Assembly (NCBI GenBank): GCA_949825025.1
Contig: OX463779.1
Span: 36,900,203-36,964,202, forward strand
Direction: 5' to 3'
Source of the DNA: Siphlonurus alternatus
Taxonomy: Eukaryota > Arthropoda > Insecta > Ephemeroptera > Siphlonuridae
Length of the DNA: 64,000 bases
This document shows positions 1-14,500 of the stretch, piece after piece. The translations under genes were made by a program, and so were the position numbers. The notes under the pieces are model-generated. The model was not told where the DNA came from, did no database searches, and worked only from the letters and a program-made list of their open reading frames with translations. Every line of letters begins with the position of its first letter. Position 1 is the first letter of the stretch.

Positions 1-651
1 CGAACTAAATCTTTCTTGTATTGTGTAAGTAGCAACCATCTCTTCTTATAATAATAATCGTAGAGTTAAAAATTGCATGCATCAGTGTTTTTGTACAACC
101 AGTATTATGTACTTGTCTTGTACTTGTTGGTGTACTTAGCTTTCCTCTTTGTAAATATACATTGTATAACAAATGCTCCTGGCAGCTTGCATTGTAATAT
201 TAACACATGATAAAATTAAAAAATTGTATTGCTTCTTACATTCTTAGTGATCAAGGTTTATAGTTATTTGCTTGGATGTTGAACTTTTTTGTTTGTTTTT
301 CATTTTCTCATTTTTTTTTTTTTTTTATTTTATTTATTTTTCTTTAATTTCATGACAATTGGTACCTGTAATTTTAGTAAGAAGATGAACTTTACTGTAA
401 TTAACCCTTTTTATTTCTTTGCTGTTATTAGTAAGACTGGATGATGATGATGATAATGATTAATAAGATGTCAAGTTAAGTGTCATCTGGTATAATTATT
501 GCTATGCTAAGATTGTAAGAGGTAGAAAAGGTTCTGCTATGTTGGAATAAAGTAGATTGACTGTTGTTCTAATAATCATAGCACCAAGAAAATCAGGAGC
601 CACCTTATTAATTTTCACTACAATATATAGACATATATTATTATTATAAAT

Positions 652-698
<47 letters not shown>

Positions 699-870
699 GT
701 GGAGCTCAGATGAAAAGTGTACATAACCATAATATGTAGCTGCTGAGAGTGTAAGTGTATTATTATTTTTTTTTTTCTGTACTGTCCTTTGTTTAGGAGA
801 AATTTTTGCAACTCATTTCATATGACATATTTTTTGTAGTTATAATTATCACAAAACCACCAAGAAAAAA
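1..870. other. AT-rich flank, no gene seen
   Basis: Low-complexity A/T sequence with a 31-base T run near 661-691 and short ATG/GAT repeats near 440. Nothing coding is visible. It could be the 3' flank of a gene to the left. Confidence 0.4.
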
Positions 871-1428
871 CAATGGGGAATTCTCTTACAACTCAAATTT
901 TAATTTAACTACTATATTATGATAGGGTACATATTAACAATAAGTTTGACTTGAGTTTCAACTTTTTTAACTCAAATTTGGGGACTCTGAAGGGATTATT
1001 AGAATAGGGGCAAAGTATGCAACCCGCGCGCAAACCTGAAAATTGTGACGTAGAAACTCCCTAGTTAACACACAACAACTGCCTGATATCATAGTTTGAG
1101 CGTCAAGGAGTCATTGGCTATAAATTTTAGTAACACGATCGAAATCAGCAGGTTTTTCTACCCTAGTATCAATAGTTTTGTCTCTAATATCAGTTTACTT
1201 TAAGAGTGATAATCAAAAATATAAATTTATTGCCGGAAAATTTTGCCTGCTAGGCAGTTTCTACGTCACGTTTTGGCGCTAAATTCAAAAGGAGGAAGAT
1301 TTTTAAAAAATTCCCATGCCTCCAATTTTGAAAATTGAAACTTTTTTGTTTTAAGACATTTAATTTCAAGGCATAGAGCATCCGAAAAAAAAAAATAAAA
1401 TAAATGTAGGAGAATTCCCCATTGGTTG
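871..1428. mobile_element. Inverted-repeat element, nonautonomous
   Basis: Ends are inverted: CAATGGGGAATTCTCTTAC at 871 and its near reverse complement (GTAGGAGAATTCCCCATTG) at 1406-1424. A second inverted pair inside (GTGACGTAGAAACT near 1045, AGTTTCTACGTCAC near 1256) supports a palindromic element. No coding capacity. Confidence 0.55.
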
Positions 1429-2798
1429 TTATATTTTTTCTTACAATCAAAATATTTTTAAAAAAAGTTCAAAGATTTCTCCTGATATTTGTTATTGTAC
1501 ATATATAAATACTAACCCACAATTTTGTTACGAAAAATTGTTTTATTACTGCTTTTTAATCATGTTGGTGGCAAACAATTTTTGCAAATGTTTGTGTGTA
1601 ATTTTTATATAACAATCTTGTCTGTGTATAGAAAAAAAAAGAGGGTTTAAAAAAATAATAATAAACCCTATCATTTGTATAATGCTAATAATAAGTTTGC
1701 TAGAATTAAATCAGCCCGGCCCAATTACCATGTCCAATTATATGTTAAACCGAGATTGCAATATTGTCGAAGAGACGGGATAGAGCATATTTTACTTAGG
1801 GACCATTGACTCCAGTGCCTAATAATTGTCTCGCCTAAATTTTAAACAAATTTGATTTTATTAATAATACACGTATATATATAAAAAAAAAAAAAAAGCC
1901 TACATCAAGACTGAAATTACAAGATGAAAATTTTGCCAACGTAGAATTTCTGCTATGTTTTTTGTCTGTCCTCTCTCTTTGCAATATTGTAATGAGCAAA
2001 TGTTTTTTAAAAGTCTATTGTTCAAAAGTTAAGTTAAATCTTTTTTTTATTATTATTATTATTGATTAAAAATATTAAAGTAAGAGAAAAAATGATATTC
2101 AATAATTATTCTTATTGCAACATTTAAAAAAAAAGTGCTATCCAAAAAAAAAAAAAAAAACAAAAAAACAAAAAATGTACATTTTTTTTTTTACACAAAT
2201 GAAACATATTGATCAAAGGGTTTAAAAGCCATTTTCAAGATGTGTCTTTAATGTCTTTATGATAAAGAAAGCATATTCTTTATTTCAATGGTTTATAAAC
2301 CCATATTTGATCTAACAGACTCAAATAAACATAGACACTGTTGTGTCCAAGTGGCAGCATAACATTATATACAGCCATATATGTCGTTATGCATAGCAGA
2401 TTTTGACATACCAAGTATACTGGCAAAAGCATGTTATAAAACGCAAGTCGCCACTTGGTCAGAATAATACCATTTTATTGAACTGCATTTCTGTTGCATT
2501 TTGGAAAACATTAATGGTAGAAGACTGCCTATGATGATACTATGGTAGTTAGAATTCTTTTAAGAAAGTTGGAAATATTTTGTTTTTAAATGTAAAAACC
2601 AATCCATTGTAATTATTGAATAATTTAATTGGTTGTAAAAAAAAGTATTGTGAAATTAATCTTCAGCAAAACTAAAAAAAATTATCAACTCCAAATTTTT
2701 TAATAACTCACACCAATTGATCGGATTATTAATTTTGTTATACACAATCAATCATATTTGAGTTGTATAGAAATAATAAGGAGAATTCACATAATTAA
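1429..2798. other. AT-rich intergenic sequence with one small hairpin
   Basis: A/T homopolymers throughout. A short inverted repeat, GTCCAAGTGGC near 2346 and GCCACTTGG near 2450, bounds about 115 bp. No gene seen. Confidence 0.4.
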
Positions 2799-3145
2799 GG
2801 GTAAGGTAACGCCACCAATGTTAAAAAAAATCCCTCTCACAAAAATTCTGAAAAAAATTTAAAATGTTCTCCTCTATACCCCCTATCAGTAGCTAAAATA
2901 TCAGGTATACAAATACGATCTAGTTTTTGAGTTATAAAATTTTAAAGTTGACTACTTTAACATGGAGAAATGAAACTCCCATGTTAAATTGGTCAACTTT
3001 AAAAATTCATAACTCAAAAACTAGATCGTATTTGTATACCTGATATTTTAGCTACTGATAGGGGGTGTAGAGGAGAACATTTTAAATTTTTTTCAGAATT
3101 TTTGTGAGAGGGATTTTTTTTAACATTGGTGGCGTTACCTTACCC
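2799..3145. mobile_element. TTAA-flanked palindromic MITE, family 1 (copy A)
   Basis: TIR GGGTAAGGTAACGCCACC at the left and its exact reverse complement at the right; TTAA at 2795-2798 and 3146-3149. The whole 347 bp folds as one hairpin centred near 2,970. Nearly identical to copies B, D and E in this window. Confidence 0.88.
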
Positions 3146-3149
3146 TTAA

Positions 3150-4614
3150 TGTGGAGGGAGAAAATTGAAGCATTGATTTATGTAAACTATTCAGTTTTTA
3201 CCGAAACTTTTGCTCCAAATCATTATTTAAAATTTTGTGAATCCTCTTTATAACTGCTATTAAGTCGCCGTTATTGATTACACAATAAATTAGTCTGACA
3301 TAGCAGAATTTCTTTCTACGCTTCTTATTTTGTGATTTAATATAGAAATTCAAAAATTTTGATACAGTTTTGTAAGGTTAAATGGGCCAGCTAGAGCTTT
3401 TGCACACAATTAAAATCAGACAGTGTCGTTGCTTTCTGAACCCATGACCTAGCCACTTAACTGTTATATGATTTTATATTTGTTTCTAATTGTAAATTTT
3501 GTGCGGACTGACGTATGTAACTATATTTTTATAGCAAACTATATACAAGCAAGGAATGTGAAGGCTTTGCATCATGAGGGGAGGCTGAAAGTAGCAGCCT
3601 AACACAGTACACGATTGAGTCATGCTGCCAAGTACAAATTTTACACAAGGACATGATTTTGTAATCCTAAAATCCCTTATCAAAGTGTGTAGTGACTGAT
3701 GTAAAAGAAAATGGAAGATAAATTTCAAAAAAACAAAGTATAATGTTTATACTATATCAGTTATCCTTGTCGGAAAAAAAATCTCTCTCACTACATACTT
3801 AACTAACCCTGGTTGCCCTTGTTTAATCAATAAATAGCATACTACAAAATAAGTTTTTTCTTATTATTAACATTACCTCTGAATATCAAGTTATATTAAT
3901 ATGAAAAGATAGTAACACATTATAGGTACAAGTATTTAGAGGGAGAAGGAAGGGTTGCTGTTTTTTGTTTTTGTTTTTTTATTTAAAAAAAAAAAAAAAA
4001 ACATTGTTAAAAAAATGATAGAAAGACCTAGATTATATTTTTATGGAAAATCCCCTAGGTGGATAAATAACTTTTATAGTCTGTATAGTGTATACTGTAA
4101 AAAAAAAAAAATTGATAATTTAGAAGAGGCTTTTGATTTTATAAACTCGGCTCCTAATGTATTCTCACAATGCCATGATGATATGTGGTTATTTTTTATT
4201 GCGGAAATGCTCCGGCTCTTAAAAAAAATAATACAATGTGCATTCGTCACTTTGGAAATTTTCCCACTTGCAGCCTTGCTTATCACCAATGCCCTCTGAG
4301 TTATTATACTTCTTGCTTCTTGGTGGTTATTATAACTGGGCCAAAAGGGAAATTTTCCAAGGTGACGACTACATAAACTCAGGAGGTAATAGATCGAGAC
4401 TTCAAGTCAACTGATTTTTTGGTGTTCCCACACTATGAAGACCTAATTAATAGATATGAAAAAAATAGGAATTCGTGTTTTCACTAAGAAGATTGTTTCA
4501 GGAAAAATTCTTTTACGGAACTTTAGTCCAAGCAAACTGAAAAAATCTAGTAAATATGTAATAAAGATTTAGATTATAACCAAGAAAATTTAAAAATAGT
4601 AAAAATACATCTTG
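3150..4614. other. Intergenic sequence, no gene seen
   Basis: AT-rich, with poly-A and poly-T tracts. The open frames here are short, overlap A-runs and have no recognisable family. Confidence 0.4.
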
Positions 4615-5088
4615 CTTCAATGGGCTTACGGGGTGTAATTTTTTTACTGGCTCAATTGAAAGAGGAGGTCGAAAAATAACCCTTAGATTTTTTTGCGATT
4701 TTTTTTAGCACTGCATCATACCTAGAATGGAGATTAAAAATGTCCCTTGACCTGGAGGCTCCATCCGCAACGCCTATGACGTCATTACATTCTTTGAGTC
4801 AACTATATAATGTTTCTAAACAAACACGTTGCTATGGAAACAAATGATTATTTTTAATAAACAAGCAACAATGCAATATTTTTTTACAAGTGTTATATAG
4901 TTGAACCAAAGAATGTAGTGACGTCATAGGCGTTGCGGATGGAGCCTCCAGGTCAAGAGGCATTTTTAATCTCCATTCTAGGTATGATGCAGTGCTTAAA
5001 AAAATAGCAAAAAAATCTAAGGGTGTTTTTTCGACCTCCTCTTTTGATTGAGCCAGTAAAAAAATTACACCCCGTAAGCCCATTTCAA
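4615..5088. mobile_element. Palindromic element, TGACGTCA-bearing family
   Basis: Arms GGGCTTACGGGGTGTAAT at about 4622 and ATTACACCCCGTAAGCCC at about 5064 are inverted. Inside, paired segments CTGGAGGCTCCATCCGCAACG / CGTTGCGGATGGAGCCTCCAG each carry a TGACGTCA. A related copy lies at 57,272-57,718. Confidence 0.75.
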
Positions 5089-5410
5089 CAAAGTGAGCAC
5101 TTACTTGAAGCCTCCATCTATAGATGAAAAAGGATATCTTATTCACAGAAGATAAACAAAAGTCATTAATTTCATGATTTATTTTTAAAAAGAACAATTA
5201 CTTTCAACGTTAATATTATTTTTAATTTTATCAACAAGTCTCGTAATTTCCATGTGCTCATCCAACAGCTAAATATTATCATATTAGACATGATGTACCG
5301 ACAGAAGTATTTAATGTAAATAAAACAAAATTACTAAAATATGAGTTGCAGTATCGTTCAGCAATATTGCCATTACTGGTGGTATATTTTAGGATATCCG
5401 GGATATTAGG

Positions 5411-5533
5411 TCTGTTCGTAAATACACCATCAGAAAGAATAAATTTTTATTGATGAACCTTCTCTACATGGAACATGAGGATTTATTTTATCAATAAAAA
5501 TTTATTCTTCCTGATTGTGTATTTACGAACAGA
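5411..5533. repeat. Short inverted repeat (123 bp)
   Basis: TCTGTTCGTAAATACAC at 5411-5427 and GTGTATTTACGAACAGA at 5517-5533 are perfect inverted arms. Inner AATAAATTTTTATTGAT / ATCAATAAAAATTTATT pair extends the hairpin. Confidence 0.75.
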
Positions 5534-6180
5534 TCTATTATAATTTTATACTATTGATTCAATGATATACACTCAATATGAGTGACTCAATTTATTAATA
5601 ATTTCATTGCTAATATTTTTGTTTTCCCTCCATTAAAAAATGTCATAGAACTTAATAGTTTCAACACTTGAATTCATCCAGTATTTTAATTGAGCACAAA
5701 ATTTGTCTATTATATACACATAGGTAACAAGTTTACATTATTATTACGTACATTATCATCCAGTAACAATTTTTATCTATATTAAATTACACTGATATCA
5801 CATCAAATTGCAAGATGATATGGTTCAAAATTAAATATAAATTGCTTTAAAAACAATATGAAGTTAATATAAAACACAGTGTTTTGAAATTAAATTATTC
5901 TTATAATTCTATCCAAGTATATTTATATTCTTAAAAGATAGTGTATGTAAAAATTATTTTAAAATTATCATTAGCTGAGAATGCAGGTAGTTCATACTTT
6001 CCTCATTAATAGTAAAAGGTTGTACTCATTATTGCAAGTTGAAGTTTAAGTGGATTCTTAGCTGATAATGTAAAAAAATTTTAAAATAAAATTATATTTA
6101 ATCCATTTACAAAAACTAACATAATAAGCCAAAATAATAGCTAACTAAAATACCATTGTGTGGATTTCTCATTGAGTTAA

Positions 6181-6276
6181 GAAGTAATTTAAGAAGAGTT
6201 TATAGCGAAGGTTGCAAAAGCACTTCCAATTGCTATCATAAAAGAAACAATAAAATACTTCTTCTTAAATCACTTC
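6181..6276. mobile_element. 96-bp TTAA-flanked palindrome
   Basis: TTAA at 6177-6180 and 6277-6280 enclose GAAGTAATTTAAGAAG and CTTCTTAAATCACTTC. It sits just past the PPIP5K stop codon, so it may fall in the 3' UTR. Confidence 0.6.
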
Positions 6277-6356
6277 TTAACGCTTTGTGAATCATACCCA
6301 TTATTTTAGAATGTCACAGACAATGAAAATTACACCCTTTCAAACTATAGTTAGTT

Positions 6357-6808
6357 TCACAAAGGTTCTTGTACAGGTGCCAGCACTGTACTCTGAGGAT
6401 CTGTCCCACTACTGGGAGATGTGCTACCTGAGCCAGGGGGCCGTGGCGGTTCCGAGGGCCACACTGGAGGCTCTTCAGTGACGGTAAGATCCGGAGCAGG
6501 GTCTTCTTCATCCGAGCTGCGCCGCTCTAGCAACAAGTCGTCTGGCGTGGTTGCCGTGGAACCAGGAGTGGCGGCAGCACTGGCAGGGGCAGTGGTGGGG
6601 AACATTCCAGCAGTCAGCTGGGCAGGGAGCATGTTGCTGAAGTAGTTGAGCAGGCCCGGACCTCCCTCTTCACTTAGCAGACTGGCGGAGAGAGATGAAG
6701 GAGCAGTCGGATCTCCAGATGCAAAGTAATCGATTAGGGATGCTGAACCGTTGGGAGAGGATGGTCCACTTGATGAAACAAATGATGGAGGTCCACTCCA
6801 GCCAACAC
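6357..6808 (-). CDS. PPIP5K: PPIP5K terminal coding exon 26
   Basis: Residues 1290-1439 and TGA. Ser/Pro/Thr-rich with an acidic patch ([13 protein letters not shown]), ending VLAPVQEPL. Acceptor TTTTAG. No AATAAA lies close downstream on this strand, so the 3' UTR end is not resolved; a small TTAA-flanked palindrome lies 80-180 bp past the stop. Confidence 0.88.
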
Positions 6809-8418
6809 CTAAAACAAATTAATTGACAAGTTACTGGGTTGTTTTAAACTATTTGTAACATCATTGTGTTTTAAAATAGCTTGGCAGACAGACTTTTGAT
6901 CATCAGCAATTCTTAGTTATCATATTAATGCCACAAGAAAATATGTATGAATATATTATATAATTTTGAAGTGCATAATACAATATGTGTGAACCCTTGC
7001 CAATTTTCTAATGCTATAAACTGAATAGACCACTTGCAAAACTATGTTTTAGCAAAACGTAAACAAACTCATTCACCCAGATATTGTTGGTTCTTGATTA
7101 TGTGTATTTTTTTTTTTCCAATACATTGGACCTTATGGGAAATTCACGTTTTTCACATACAGATTTCAATACGTTACAAACGTACGATTTTAAAAATAAA
7201 AATATCACCGGAATCTGCAGTTCTTGGCCATTTATAATATTGAAAATTTAATTGGAAGATGGTTTCTTTATTTCAATATAGTAAATTTAGTATGACACCA
7301 AATCAGCCAACTGCATGGGGTAAGATACGTAACTAGGCAAACTCCAGTTTGTTGATTTTAACTGTTGCAATAATAAACAATCTGAAGCTTGCTTGGTTAC
7401 GTATCTTACCCCATGCAATTTTCAATATTATAAATGGCCAAGAACTGCAGATTCCGGTGATAATTTTATTTTTAAAATCATACGTATGTCACGTGTAGAA
7501 ATCTGTATGTGAAAAACGTGAATTTCCCATAAGGTCCAATGTATTGGGAAAAAAATACACATAATCAACAACCAACAATACCTGGGTGAATGAGTTTGTT
7601 TACGTTTTGCTAAAACATAGTTTTGCAAGTGGTCCATTATATTATACTGAACTCAATAATACTATTGCCATAGTGATGAAGAAGTCAATATATTATGTTA
7701 ATTGCTAATTATTAGAATCTAGTTTGTAAGCTTTAGTTCGTAGTGAAATGAACTTGATATATTGTAATACTATTGCATCATTCTGGTCAGGGGTAAGAAA
7801 AGGCATTCTTGCCTTACCTTTGCCATATAAGTTGAATAAATAAATAAAATGACGATGCAGAGAAATTTAATGTTATTGTCCTTACATTTCAGTAGGAGTT
7901 TTTTCATGTAATATTTTAATAAAAAATAGTTTAACAGGAGTATGCATTTCTAACTGTTTAAGAGTGTGTGTAAGATAAATCTAAAATAAACTCACTGTTG
8001 CTGGGAGACTGCAGTTCGTGGGGCAGGCGTGGCAGAGTTCCAGGCAACTTGGGGGGAGAGGCACAGGGGGGAGGTGTGCGGAAGGGGGCGGCGGTCATTC
8101 GCTCCAAGAAGGCATCCAGCTGGCGAAGGGAGAGCGCATTGTGCAGCGTCTCCAGCGGCCGGATTGGAGGGACTCCCCCACAACCCTCGATAGCTGCAGG
8201 AACATTTGACAAGAGTTAAAAATGTTGAAATATCAAAGGGTGACAAGGAATTAATCCAAAGTTTTCTGGACACATTGGTAATTAATTACACAAACCATAG
8301 TTAATAACTATCATTATTAATTGTGTCTGTATGTTTTGAATATGACCAATAAAGAATTGAATTAATGTGTTGATTGCCCAAAATACATAACTTACTAACC
8401 AAATAAAAAATATATGAA

Positions 8419-8517
<99 letters not shown>

Positions 8518-11500
8518 ATACTGTACATCAATAAATAAACAAGGAACTAAATGAATGAACAAAACCAGACTTCATGATCATTATCTTACCAGCTACGGAG
8601 CAGGCCGCTGGCACTGCATGGTCATGTCTCAACAGGCAGGGGGCACTGGCTGCTGTTCCTCCACTGATGACCGCCGTGCTGAAGAGACTTGAGGCAGAGG
8701 CGCCTCCCTTGCCCATCAGTTTAAAGAGTCCTGGCAGATGAGGCACTCTCCGCATCTCACAACCTGCGCCATGGGAGTGGGGGGGTGAGGGGGTGTACGT
8801 GCCACCGGGGCTGCCGGGAGAGGAGATGGAGCGCCAGTAGAAAGTTGGGTCAGGGGAGGGTGAGAGAGCCGGAGAGGAAAGAGCATGCAGGAGAGGAGGA
8901 GGGGCCTGCGAACGAGGACTTAAGGGAGGCAGGGGCGGTCGTAGACCTGAGGGGGGGAGCACCAGAGGACAGCAGGGAAGGGAGAAAGTGACTGAAGCAA
9001 AAGGAAGAAACAAAAGATGAGAAAATATAGAGAAAGAAAATACTATTGTTAAAATTTGTTTCTTGTTTAAAAAAAATAAAGAAAGAAACAAATATTTAAC
9101 ATATATTAAAGAAGAAAAATAGTAACAAATAAAAAGTAAAAAAATAATTGAAATAAATAGTTTTTGTAAATAAATGTAAAGCTAGTGAAATCACACACAA
9201 AAATATGTTACGGAATTTAATTTTATTTATTTTACACAATATGATAGTAATAAAATATAAAGAAAATTGTAATTTATGTATCAGCTAATACAAGACATCA
9301 AATTTTTAAGTCAAGTTACTAGTACAAGAAGATGTAATTTGTTTTTCTCCTCATGATAATAAAAATTAAAAAGTACTCAGCTTACGATATTTACATTAGC
9401 CATCACTGGGGAAGTGCAACTGTAGCTGTGTTTTTATACTAAAAATTTGACATAATATATCCAAATTTTAAATTGTCTGCTGCGATATAAATTGAAAGTA
9501 GATCATAATATATGAATTATCACAGAATATAAGTAAAATAACTTAGTAAATGTGTTTAAAATAAAGCCTCCAATATTGCTTTCATCAAATTAATTGAAAC
9601 TCACTATTAAATTACCTATATTATTGAAATATGTATTTAAAGAAGGTGGTCTTATTGTTAGTAAATAAAAACAAAGGTATTAAACAAACAGAAAAAAAGA
9701 AGGAAAAAAACTCAGGAGGATTCTGGACAGAATGGTTAGTGATAGGTTAAGGAGGCAGCCGGGGTCACAACACACAATGGCACAAAATACTCTCTAGTGG
9801 TCCCTACATAATAACTTTGATCAAACAATCAGGGACTACATGACAGTATCGCCAATCAGTTCATATTAACATTATATCATCACACAAAGCACACACATAC
9901 ACACGATATGATTGTGAACTACCATTTGCTAACGTCACAAGCAACAAGTAAATCTCAGATGACAAACAGAAAAAAAAGTGAAATTAATTTAAACAGTTTT
10001 AGAATTAGTTTATTTTTTTAATTTTAATCAAACCCTATTGGGTACTTCTATTTACTAATTACATACTACTTCGAGAATTAGTTTATAATCTTATATGAAG
10101 AGAGGAGGAAATTAATTATGGTCTAACCATCAAGAGTTTTTTATGGGAATGGATTGAGAATTTATGATTTATGAACTTCAATTCTTCAATTGTCTAACCT
10201 GTCTAACCTTCCTGACCTCCTTCCCCCCCCCCCAAGTTCCAAAGAAACCTTATTAACTGCTATTTTAAAAGAACTGATGACAAAATAAAATAAAATTTTC
10301 AAATTTTGTTTAAAAAAAAAAAATCTTTAGACACTGTATACAATGAAATGTAGATTGTCTGTTTGCAGTAAATTGAATTTGATAACAAATTTTTAGTTAA
10401 TGAGAACAAGTGGTTTGTGGCGTTAAGGCGAGGCAGAAAAGTGTGTGCTAATACCTGGCCCGTTGACGGCATCTAGGCTCTGGTAGCGCGCCTCATCTGG
10501 GGGCACACCACACACGTCAACACAAGCCTACGAGGGAGGTGAACATCTTAACGACAACAAGGAACTAACAATAAGTGCCATACCTATTAGAAAATGCAGA
10601 TGGTAAATCTAGGTTACACTAAGAATGATCAGAACTGATAAGAATAGTTTTGGGAAAGAGGCAGTTAATATTATGTCTTTAATTAACAATACATATTACA
10701 TGATGGTATATTTCACTATACTATATTAAAAGTCAGATTGCATTATAACACATTAATTTAAAATAAATAATTATAATTATGTCAAATGTTAAGGGTCACA
10801 AACAGAATAAAAACTATCTTAAAAAAATGAGGTTGATAGAAAAAAAAATATGTTATAATATCTTATTAATATAATAATTATAATAACAACAGGATTATTA
10901 GTATGTATTAACATTCAATGAAATAGATTAACACTATTGTGCAATACAGCCTAAAGGTATAGACACTCAGGTGCAATAACTACTCAATGTTAATAAAAGT
11001 TACCCTTCTCCCTGACAGAGGTGCGATCTCTCGGGTGGTCAAAGCTGCGAGACCTCGGCTCAGACTCCGTGTTGTTGCGACTGCCACGAGTCAGTGACAA
11101 GCTGCGTTGAGAACCTTCCTCCTGAACTACCGTCGCAAGGTTGACATCGCGAGGAGGACTCGGACGACTTCTGCAATGACACATCAAGTTGCTACGTTAG
11201 CTTACTCAAGAGAACTTAAATCATGAAGTTTAATAAGCGAGTTGCCAACTTTAAAAGTGTTTCCTGGTAATATTTTTGCTCCATAAGCCTATACGTTAAA
11301 TTGTTGAATTTTTTGCTACCAATTATTTAAACAATTAAATTGCAAACATCTTCTACTACTCCCTTCTTGTCCTTCGTCCCTCCCCTCTCCACCCCTCATA
11401 TTTATTTACAGATCTCAAGATCCCTTTTCTGCTGCCATGGTGAAACAGCAATTTACTTTTATTCCTTTTGTTACTTCTTTTAAGTTTAGTTAGCACAGTG

Positions 11501-14500
11501 CGAAAACCAAACAATTAGCTGAATTTTACAGCCTCTGCTTAAAGTACTGAAAGATGTTTAGTAAATTATAAGGGGCATTCACAAAGCCTTAAGGCCACAT
11601 TTAAGGCTCAATAATTTAAGACCAAAAATTTTGGGTTTAAAAAACACGTCTAAAATCAAGCTTTAAATTATTGAGCCTTAAATGTGGCCTTAAGACTTTG
11701 TGAATGCCCCTTAATATGTTTCAATTTCTTAGAAGTTACTTAAAAAATATGTATAAATAAATAATACTCCTCACACGGCTCACACTCATCTTGTAATTAC
11801 AGTATAATCACAGTACAGGAAAGATAGTAGCCAAACTCCCATACCTGCGCTACGGGGGAGCTGAAGTCAATTTTTGACACTTTTTGAATATTGGGTTAAG
11901 AGCTTACTTTTTTTTTGTAAAAAATACTAGATTTTTTTTCTAATATTTTAGTGAAAGTTCCACTGTGCTAGCTTTAATAATTTCCGAGTTAGAGCAGATT
12001 ATAGTTGATTCTCCTATACCATAACATTGCAGGATGCCCCATTTGGTCGTGCCCCTTTCCTATGATTTTAACATTGCGGCGGACAAACATGCCGTTGACG
12101 CGAGCAGTTTTCGACTTCGATTCTAACATACGACTTTCTCTACTATCTTCTCTATACTGTGAGTATAATGTATTTATTTATTTTTTTCATTTATTTATGT
12201 ATTACTATTTTTTTTTTTCCTTTTCTCTAACGCTTTTTTGCTCTTACTGTACATTGTCTGTCCATGCTTAATTAGGAAAATCTCACCTGATTGGAATTGG
12301 TTGTGAGGCAGTCAAAGAGGATGGTCGTGAAATTTCCTCGTCTACATCTGCCTCCTCCGTCTCCATGTCTTCCGGCTGAGAGTTCTCTCCTTCTTCTCCC
12401 TCTTCCTCCACAACCTCCTGGGGATACAAGTTGCAGTTCAGATAATTGGAAGAACTTGGAGGAGAGAGATCAACACTAACAATAAATTCAAAAGAATTGA
12501 GAGGTGAATTATATTTTGATCTACATATTCAAAACAATAATAAATCACATTAATAGTTGTTTTTCAATTTTCTTTACAAGTACAAGTAAAGATGGAAGAT
12601 TCTGTTTGATGAGTCTGAGAGCTGTACAACTGTTTGTTTTCACCCGTGAGTCAGTCATCTTGGAGCCTTTGTTGCCTGTCAACTCACAGTGTCATCCGCC
12701 ATTTGTTCGTCCTGCTGGCTGCCAAGAGGTCCCATCACCTCATCCAGCGCAAGCTCATCTTCTTCCTCCTCCTCCCTGGTGGTGGTGTCAGTGCTGCCAC
12801 CTGACTCTGAGCCCTGCAACCACCCACCAGGCATTGAAGCAACAGCAGCAAGCACCTTTGTTCAGCATCAGCTAGCAATGTTTATACAGCGCAAATTTTA
12901 GCAATTGTGGGTGGAAAAAGAAGAAATTGACCAACTTATAATTTAATTTAAAGGGGAGGAGGAGAAGTGTTGTTTCAAAGAGCATCTGAGCTATGGACCT
13001 TACTAATCTTAATAAGCAATAGTGAACTGGGAACTACGTAGACTCATGCAATTTATACTACATTTTCATTATTGTTTTACTATTAATTTTACTAAAAAGC
13101 AAGTAAAGCATGTCTTTGTAAATTGATTAATTAATTGCAATAAAAATATACAAATAAAATAATAACTCACTAATATATACATGTAATTATTTTCTCTCAA
13201 GTTTATATCTATAAACAAGAAGAGGCAGACGGCGAGCGCTCTCGGACCGGCCGGTGCGCGTGCACCGAGAACGCACCGGCCGGCACTCGCGCCTGCGCAC
13301 TACCGCCCGTCTGGTAGCCGAGACCGCGGCGGAGCGGAGGCGGGGCTTAGCCACCGAATAAGCTGGCCGTGACCCCGCGGATCGCCTGCTTGCGGCATAG
13401 GGGACGGGGGGGCTGCTCGGACCGAGGCCCTATGGGACCGCGGCCCACCGCTTTTTTTCTAAGAGCCCGTGCCGGCCCCGAGCAGGTGTGGCATCGGCGG
13501 CTTAATTTTGGCGCCGGGGGTGGCGCCTCGAAAAATTCAAAACGTTGTTTTTAGGCCAAAACAGACCCCCAGGGGTACCGCTCTTTCTTTTTCCTAGATT
13601 TTTTCGGGCCCCCCCTCATTCGCGATCCCTCGCCGCGAGGACCCCCGGCATGACTTCTGTAAAACACTTTTTTCGATTTCGAGTATATAAGAATTTTCCC
13701 GTGTGTCCGCAAAACCGCGAGCCGCTTTTGATTTCTGCCAGGGACCCCCCCTTCGAAATTATCTCGGGCCCCGGGGGTCCGATTCCAAATCTGAAAGGTG
13801 GGGGCGGGAGCGCGGGCGAAAAAAAAATTTTGGGGTGGGGTCGCCGGCCCCCAAACCCCAACCCCAAGATTTTTTTTTCAACTTTTTTTTTTTTCACCAA
13901 AAGTGATTTCGTTCAGGAAACCAACATGGCCGTCGCCGAACCGACCGTACCCCCCACTCCTCCCCCACCCTTTTTTGCCCCCACCGCCGCCGTTCGCGTC
14001 CCATGGGTGCTTTAGTGACGGGACTCGAGAGTTAAGCCTCCGGCCCCGGCCCCCGACTTTTCGGGGGGTGAAAGCCCTCAAAAACCCCTCCCCCCAAAAA
14101 AAAGACAAAACGCGTTTTTTTCGAAATTTTTTTCGCGGAAAAATCGAAACAAAAAATAAAAAAAATATGCTCGCGAGGAAATCGCCTCCCACCCCATAGG
14201 ACCGAATCGCGGCGGTTTTAACGGGTTTTCGGGGCCCGTTTCCGGTTCGCGGCGAAACGCCTTCAATGGAGAAGGGAGGCGCCCCCGATGCGAATTTACG
14301 AAGCCTCTCGCGACGGATCGGCCGGTAAACGCGGAAACGGCGTGGGGGGGACGTATCGCGTGACGTCACGAATCGAAATCGCCGTTCGCGCACCGCGCGT
14401 CCGATTTCGTTTTCGACGACGGCGTCGCACCGGGGACGCCAACCGAGACTCGCTGAATTTTTTTCGGACCGGAAGTGCGAATTTTTTTTTCCGGAAGTGC

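Noticed and set aside
3955..5197. Open frames of 114 and 121 codons
   Set aside because: They cross A-runs or both arms of an inverted repeat; composition is noncoding.
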